The notes beneath the pieces were generated by a model, which saw only the letters and a list, made by a program, of their open reading frames with translations, was not told the DNA's origin and did not search any database. A stretch of DNA of 9,007 bases from Thermoplasmatota archaeon (GTDB taxonomy: Archaea > Thermoplasmatota > E2 > DHVEG-1): contig JALHTX010000204.1 of the NCBI GenBank assembly GCA_022866015.1, forward strand, positions 1 to 9,007, in the 5' to 3' direction. A program made the position numbers and the translations under genes. Below, piece after piece: positions 5,825 through 9,007 of the stretch (positions within the stretch are counted from its first letter, which is position 1; each line of letters starts with the position of its first letter).

Positions 5825-7195
5825 TTGACGATTGATTATGATGAGTATATAAAAAAATTTGATAGCCGTGTAGCAAAGTATATTCCCCCAAAAAATGAAT
5901 GGACACCTGCTGATTATGCAGTATATGGTCCTAAGGATCTTTTTAGAGTTCCGCTTAAAGAATCTAAAGAGTTACAATTTAATGCGATAAAATATCAGTT
6001 TAAACGACATTTTGAACAAAATAAAATGTATCATGGTTTTTGCAAAGATAAGAAAGTAACGCCAGATGATATCAAAAAATATGACGATCTCGAAAAAATC
6101 CCTCTTATCCCTAACGAGTTTTACAAAGATTATCCAACTGGGCGTGATTTTGCTTTATGGCTTGCAAATATTTTCACTGGGGCTATTCCAAGTATTAAAA
6201 TTTCTCAGAAGGAGCCTAACTACGATGATGTGATTAACGCGTTTAACGCCGCGGGTTTAGCAGTTGCTTACAGCAGTGGTACCAGTGGTAGACACACTTT
6301 CATCCCAAGAGATATGAGAACATTTCACATTTCTGAGTACGCTATTGCAAAAGCAGCAATTTCAATGGCATATCCCATATGGGATTATGATATGCATGGA
6401 TACCTTTTAATGCCAAATCCCTTTAAAACAAATGTATATGCCGGAAAGGTCTGTACAATCTATTATGATGTGATAAAACATGTTACAGCAGCTATTGATA
6501 AAGAATTAAATACAGAAATAATTAGAATGAGTATGATTGATGGATCAGGGTTAAAAGCAAAAATTATAAAATCAACATTATCTAGAATGAATAAAAAAAT
6601 CACTGATAACATTATCAAATGGTTAGAAAGAAATGATAAAGAAAAAAACAAGATAGTATTTGCTGGTGCGCCGTCTCTTCTTTATAATGTAACAAATAAA
6701 TTGAAAGAGGATGGGCAAACTTTTGATTTTGCCGATAGGGGTGCTATTCTAACAGGTGGTGGATGGAAGGTTTATGAGGATAGACGGTTGCCTGTTGCTG
6801 AATTTAGAAAAGAGATGGAGGAGATCCTTGGGATTAAACCAGAGTATTGTCTTGATGCTTATGGAATGGTAGAAGGGAATGCCTGGATGGTGCAGTGCCA
6901 AGAAGGACACTATTTACATATTCCTCTTTGTTATTACTATCCACTAGTTCTTGATAAAGAATTTAAACCAGTAGGATACAACCAACCTGGGAGATTCGCA
7001 TTCATTGATGGTTCCTCATATAGCTACCCTGCTTTTATCATATCTGGTGACCAGGTGCGCATGCTTGAACATTGTCCTGTGTGTGACAGACCGGGACCAG
7101 TTCTTGAACCCGAGGTAACCCGAGCATCTGGTAAAGAAATGCGAGGCTGCGCTGAAGAAGTCAGAAGAATGGTTTCTACAGATATTGGAACGTGA
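5825..7195 (+). CDS. LuxE/PaaK-like adenylate-forming (acyl-protein synthetase-like) enzyme
   Basis: This 456-residue protein belongs to the ANL adenylate-forming superfamily and is nearest to LuxE (acyl-protein synthetase) and phenylacetate-CoA ligase types. The ATP phosphate loop is AYSSGTSGRHTFI (148-160). The aromatic/acidic motif is LDAYGMVEGN (343-352), equivalent to the Y-G-x-[T]-E box, with V in place of the usual T. The ribose-binding Asp is probably D409 in ISGDQV. Near the C-terminus is a CPVC pair (417/420), followed by a conserved-looking Arg/Gly run ending in RGC (440-442). In bacterial LuxE the acyl group is passed to a Cys near the C-terminus; C442 is a candidate, by inference. 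The expected activity is to adenylate a carboxylate and pass it to a thiol; the substrate is unknown. The TTG start is chosen because GAGGG (5811-5815) precedes it. It is the first gene of an apparent operon with the transglutaminase-like gene 7 bp downstream. Confidence 0.78.
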   Translation: MTIDYDEYIKKFDSRVAKYIPPKNEWTPADYAVYGPKDLFRVPLKESKELQFNAIKYQFKRHFEQNKMYHGFCKDKKVTPDDIKKYDDLEKIPLIPNEFYKDYPTGRDFALWLANIFTGAIPSIKISQKEPNYDDVINAFNAAGLAVAYSSGTSGRHTFIPRDMRTFHISEYAIAKAAISMAYPIWDYDMHGYLLMPNPFKTNVYAGKVCTIYYDVIKHVTAAIDKELNTEIIRMSMIDGSGLKAKIIKSTLSRMNKKITDNIIKWLERNDKEKNKIVFAGAPSLLYNVTNKLKEDGQTFDFADRGAILTGGGWKVYEDRRLPVAEFRKEMEEILGIKPEYCLDAYGMVEGNAWMVQCQEGHYLHIPLCYYYPLVLDKEFKPVGYNQPGRFAFIDGSSYSYPAFIISGDQVRMLEHCPVCDRPGPVLEPEVTRASGKEMRGCAEEVRRMVSTDIGT

Positions 7196-7202
7196 ATAAA
7201 AC

Positions 7203-8180
7203 GTGTTGACACCATGGGAAATCAAACGAAAAGAGTACATGCCTCCTCTTATAATGTTGAAATTAAACATAAAAGGATCATTTTTTCTTGCTAAAGTTAT
7301 ATTGCTGAATTTAGGAACTCTCAAAAAGATGAAAAAACAAGGACAAAAAAATATTTACATGAGACCAAAACTAACCTATAATATTCCTAAATATAAATCA
7401 AGTATGAAATTTTGTAACCTTGATGAAAAATACCTCAGACCAACATTGTATTGTGACTGTAGAGCCCCTGAGATTATTGCCTTAGCTAATGAACTTGGTG
7501 CTTTTAAAAAATCTGATCGAGAGTTTGCAGAAACTGCTTTTGAATTCGCTAAAAGAAAAATTATCTTAGAGATTATTCCTTTAGATGGTGTTGTCGAAGT
7601 TCTACAGAGAGGTACAGGAACCTGCATCCATAAGATTTCATTATTTATTGCTCTATGTCGGGCTGCAGGAATACGAGGTAGATATAAATTCTATGCACTA
7701 AAGATGTTAGATCAATGGATGCAACCTGCGATTGATCATGCCCCTCTTATGAAGCAATGGTATGACGCAATGGGTTATTTTTTATTACATGGTGAAGGTG
7801 AAATATATCTTGATGGAAAATGGATCCCTGCGGATGTTGGTGCTGAGCCACAGCGACAAGCAGCAGCAGGTTTACCAGTTACAAAACTTGGTGAGGATTC
7901 TATTGGACTCTGGCTTTTCCCAATACCTGGTACTATAACCAGGAGAGAATCTGTTCCTTTAGGATTAGGTTTTACGGGAAATTTACTTATAAAACGAGTG
8001 GCACCTGATTCTGTTGCAGGGATCAACATTGGTATATTAGAGCAGATTGAAAGAGGAGGAAAAATAATTGAGGAAACCGGCGGAGAAAAAACATACGATA
8101 CTATGACACGCAAAAAACGTGAGCCAGAGAAGCCAAAAATAGAATTAGATGAGAAAAAAGAGATTATTTTTGAGGGATAA
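7203..8180 (+). CDS. Transglutaminase-like (papain-fold) domain protein
   Basis: This 325-residue protein has a transglutaminase-core domain at about residues 105-245. The full catalytic triad is visible: C141 in RGTGTCIHKISLFIALCRAAG, H196 in FLLHGEGEIYLDGKW, and D211 in IPADVG. Archaeal members of this fold may act as cysteine peptidases, amidases or cross-linkers; the reaction here is unknown. Residues 80-100 (RPTLYCDCRAPEIIALANEL) form an upstream segment with two cysteines. The last 40 residues are charged and probably disordered. There is no signal peptide, so it is likely cytoplasmic. The start is probably GTG 7203, with GTGA at 7192-7195 as a possible Shine-Dalgarno 7 nt upstream; ATG codons at residues 13 and 18 are alternatives. 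It starts 7 bp after the LuxE-like gene and overlaps the MFS gene by 32 bp, so the three are probably cotranscribed. The C-terminal acidic/basic tail shows no motif. Confidence 0.82.
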   Translation: MLTPWEIKRKEYMPPLIMLKLNIKGSFFLAKVILLNLGTLKKMKKQGQKNIYMRPKLTYNIPKYKSSMKFCNLDEKYLRPTLYCDCRAPEIIALANELGAFKKSDREFAETAFEFAKRKIILEIIPLDGVVEVLQRGTGTCIHKISLFIALCRAAGIRGRYKFYALKMLDQWMQPAIDHAPLMKQWYDAMGYFLLHGEGEIYLDGKWIPADVGAEPQRQAAAGLPVTKLGEDSIGLWLFPIPGTITRRESVPLGLGFTGNLLIKRVAPDSVAGINIGILEQIERGGKIIEETGGEKTYDTMTRKKREPEKPKIELDEKKEIIFEG

Positions 8181-9007
8181 CAATACGGATTATTTAGAAA
8201 AAAAAACAAAAAGTCTAATAACTGAAAGAAGCAGAAGTTACATTATCTATCTAATCCTCCTAATGGCGTTGATTGCAATTATGGATCAATACCTCTCTTT
8301 TATCGAGACTAACGCGATTCCACATATTATTAAAGAATATAATGTGACAGAGTCTGAATACTCATGGTGGAAAGTACTCTATTTTATTCCGACGTTCTTG
8401 ATTTTCCTGCTGAACGGACTAATCGATATTATTGGGAGAAAATATTCTCTGTTAATTCTGATTTTTCTGTTTGGAATTCCCTCATTAGCAATCGTGTATT
8501 TCACACCTTCGTTTCACCTGTATATGGTCTTCTTCACTATCATCATCTACGCAACCGTCTCGAACATGTGGACTATACCAATCAGTGAAGAAGCACCTGC
8601 GGGAAAACGTGCGAAACTTGTCTCTCTGGTATATTTCTTGAGTCTTATTCCACTCATGGCAATTATTCCACTAATTCTCCAACAAATTGGTCTAAACTGG
8701 AAATGGATGTATGGCGTTATGTTCTTTTTTATGATACCCGTGTTAATCCTCTGGGTCTTTATGAAAGAAACGAAGCGATATGAACTGATAAAAGAAGAAC
8801 GTAAACTTGGGATACGATAGAAGCATTTCTACGGCCTTGGTGTCATCAATCGAAGTGATATCAGATATATACTCTTCTCTGCAGCAATCTGGATGTGCTG
8901 GCTGGTGATGTCTATGATGGTTGTGTGGCTTGGACAATACTTCAACGCTATTGGATATTCTAAAATATGGTATATAGTATTGCTCGGCACTCTTCTCGCA
9001 ACGATGG
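8149..9007 (+). CDS. MFS transporter with in-frame TAG, 3' end beyond the window
   Basis: The frame opens at ATG 8149, overlapping the previous gene by 32 bp; no Shine-Dalgarno is seen, and TTG 8170 is an alternative. Six membrane segments are visible at about 31-53, 73-93, 99-118, 121-143, 156-178 and 185-205. The MFS motif A lies between TM2 and TM3 (NGLIDIIGRKYS, 89-100). After KEERKLGIR comes TAG (8818-8820). The same frame then continues for 62 more codons with KHFYGLGVINRSDIRYILF and two further membrane segments (TM7 and TM8) to the window end. The TAG lies in the cytoplasmic loop between the two six-helix halves, where a Lys, Glu or Gln codon would be expected. Stopping there would leave half a transporter, normally non-functional. 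Hence it is either a recent pseudogene, a readthrough gene or a sequence error. The substrate is unknown. One sampled line here is 42% GC against 32% in nnr, hinting at different ancestry. Confidence 0.75.
8818..8820 (+). other. In-frame amber codon in the MFS transporter gene
   Basis: The TAG falls between LGIR and KHFYGLG, with MFS-like sequence and predicted membrane helices on both sides in one frame. AAG, CAG or GAG would give TAG by one change. Confidence 0.88.

Noticed and set aside
7016..7324. Minus-strand open frame opposite the LuxE-like gene end
   Set aside because: It is antisense to two supported genes, lacks a ribosome site and shows no recognisable motif.
7775..8209. Minus-strand open frame opposite the transglutaminase gene
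   Set aside because: It mirrors coding sequence that contains the catalytic His and Asp; the composition is Ser/Pro-rich as expected for a shadow frame.

Overview
This is an AT-rich stretch of an archaeal chromosome. Archaeal origin is supported by an intact archaeal-type NAC gene (NAC plus UBA domains), a tandem double Lrp/AsnC regulator of a kind I associate mainly with DPANN archaea such as Woesearchaeota, a DUF47 protein, TATA-like boxes upstream of several genes, and archaeal Shine-Dalgarno sequences (AGGTGA, GGAG, GAGGT, GAGGG). I cannot place it more precisely; DPANN and Thermoplasmata-like lineages are both possible.

Layout. Positions 1-788 hold the end of a DUF47 (PhoU-like) gene followed by a VTT/DedA-like membrane protein, probably one operon. 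Positions 789-1665 are sparse: an AT-rich spacer with a promoter-like TATA box overlapped by a perfect 8-bp inverted repeat, a 36-codon ORF with a good ribosome binding site, and a convergent small membrane/coiled-coil protein that carries three 15-bp tandem repeats. Positions 1666-2875 hold the Lrp/AsnC regulator and, divergently, a 57-residue zinc-ribbon protein, sharing a 70-bp promoter region. Positions 3150-3650 hold a stomatin/SPFH gene with an in-frame TAG at codon 37 and no C-terminal half. Positions 3701-5649 hold the NAD(P)HX repair fusion Nnr and, divergently, NAC; both are housekeeping genes. Positions 5825-9007 hold a three-gene accessory operon: a LuxE/PaaK-like adenylate-forming enzyme, a transglutaminase-like protein with a complete Cys-His-Asp triad, and an MFS transporter that also has an in-frame TAG and runs off the window.

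The most unusual observation is the pair of in-frame amber codons (3258-3260 and 8818-8820) in two unrelated genes. In each case homology or membrane topology continues in the same frame on the far side. The three genes whose frame ends at TAG (VTT, zinc ribbon, stomatin) all have a TAA or TGA within 4-6 codons downstream. Amber readthrough, for example by pyrrolysine or a suppressor tRNA, would explain all of this. Two independent nonsense mutations, or assembly errors, would also explain it, and the stomatin gene shows a second lesion that favours decay. The LuxE-like/transglutaminase/MFS cluster is the best candidate here for an uncharacterised small pathway.
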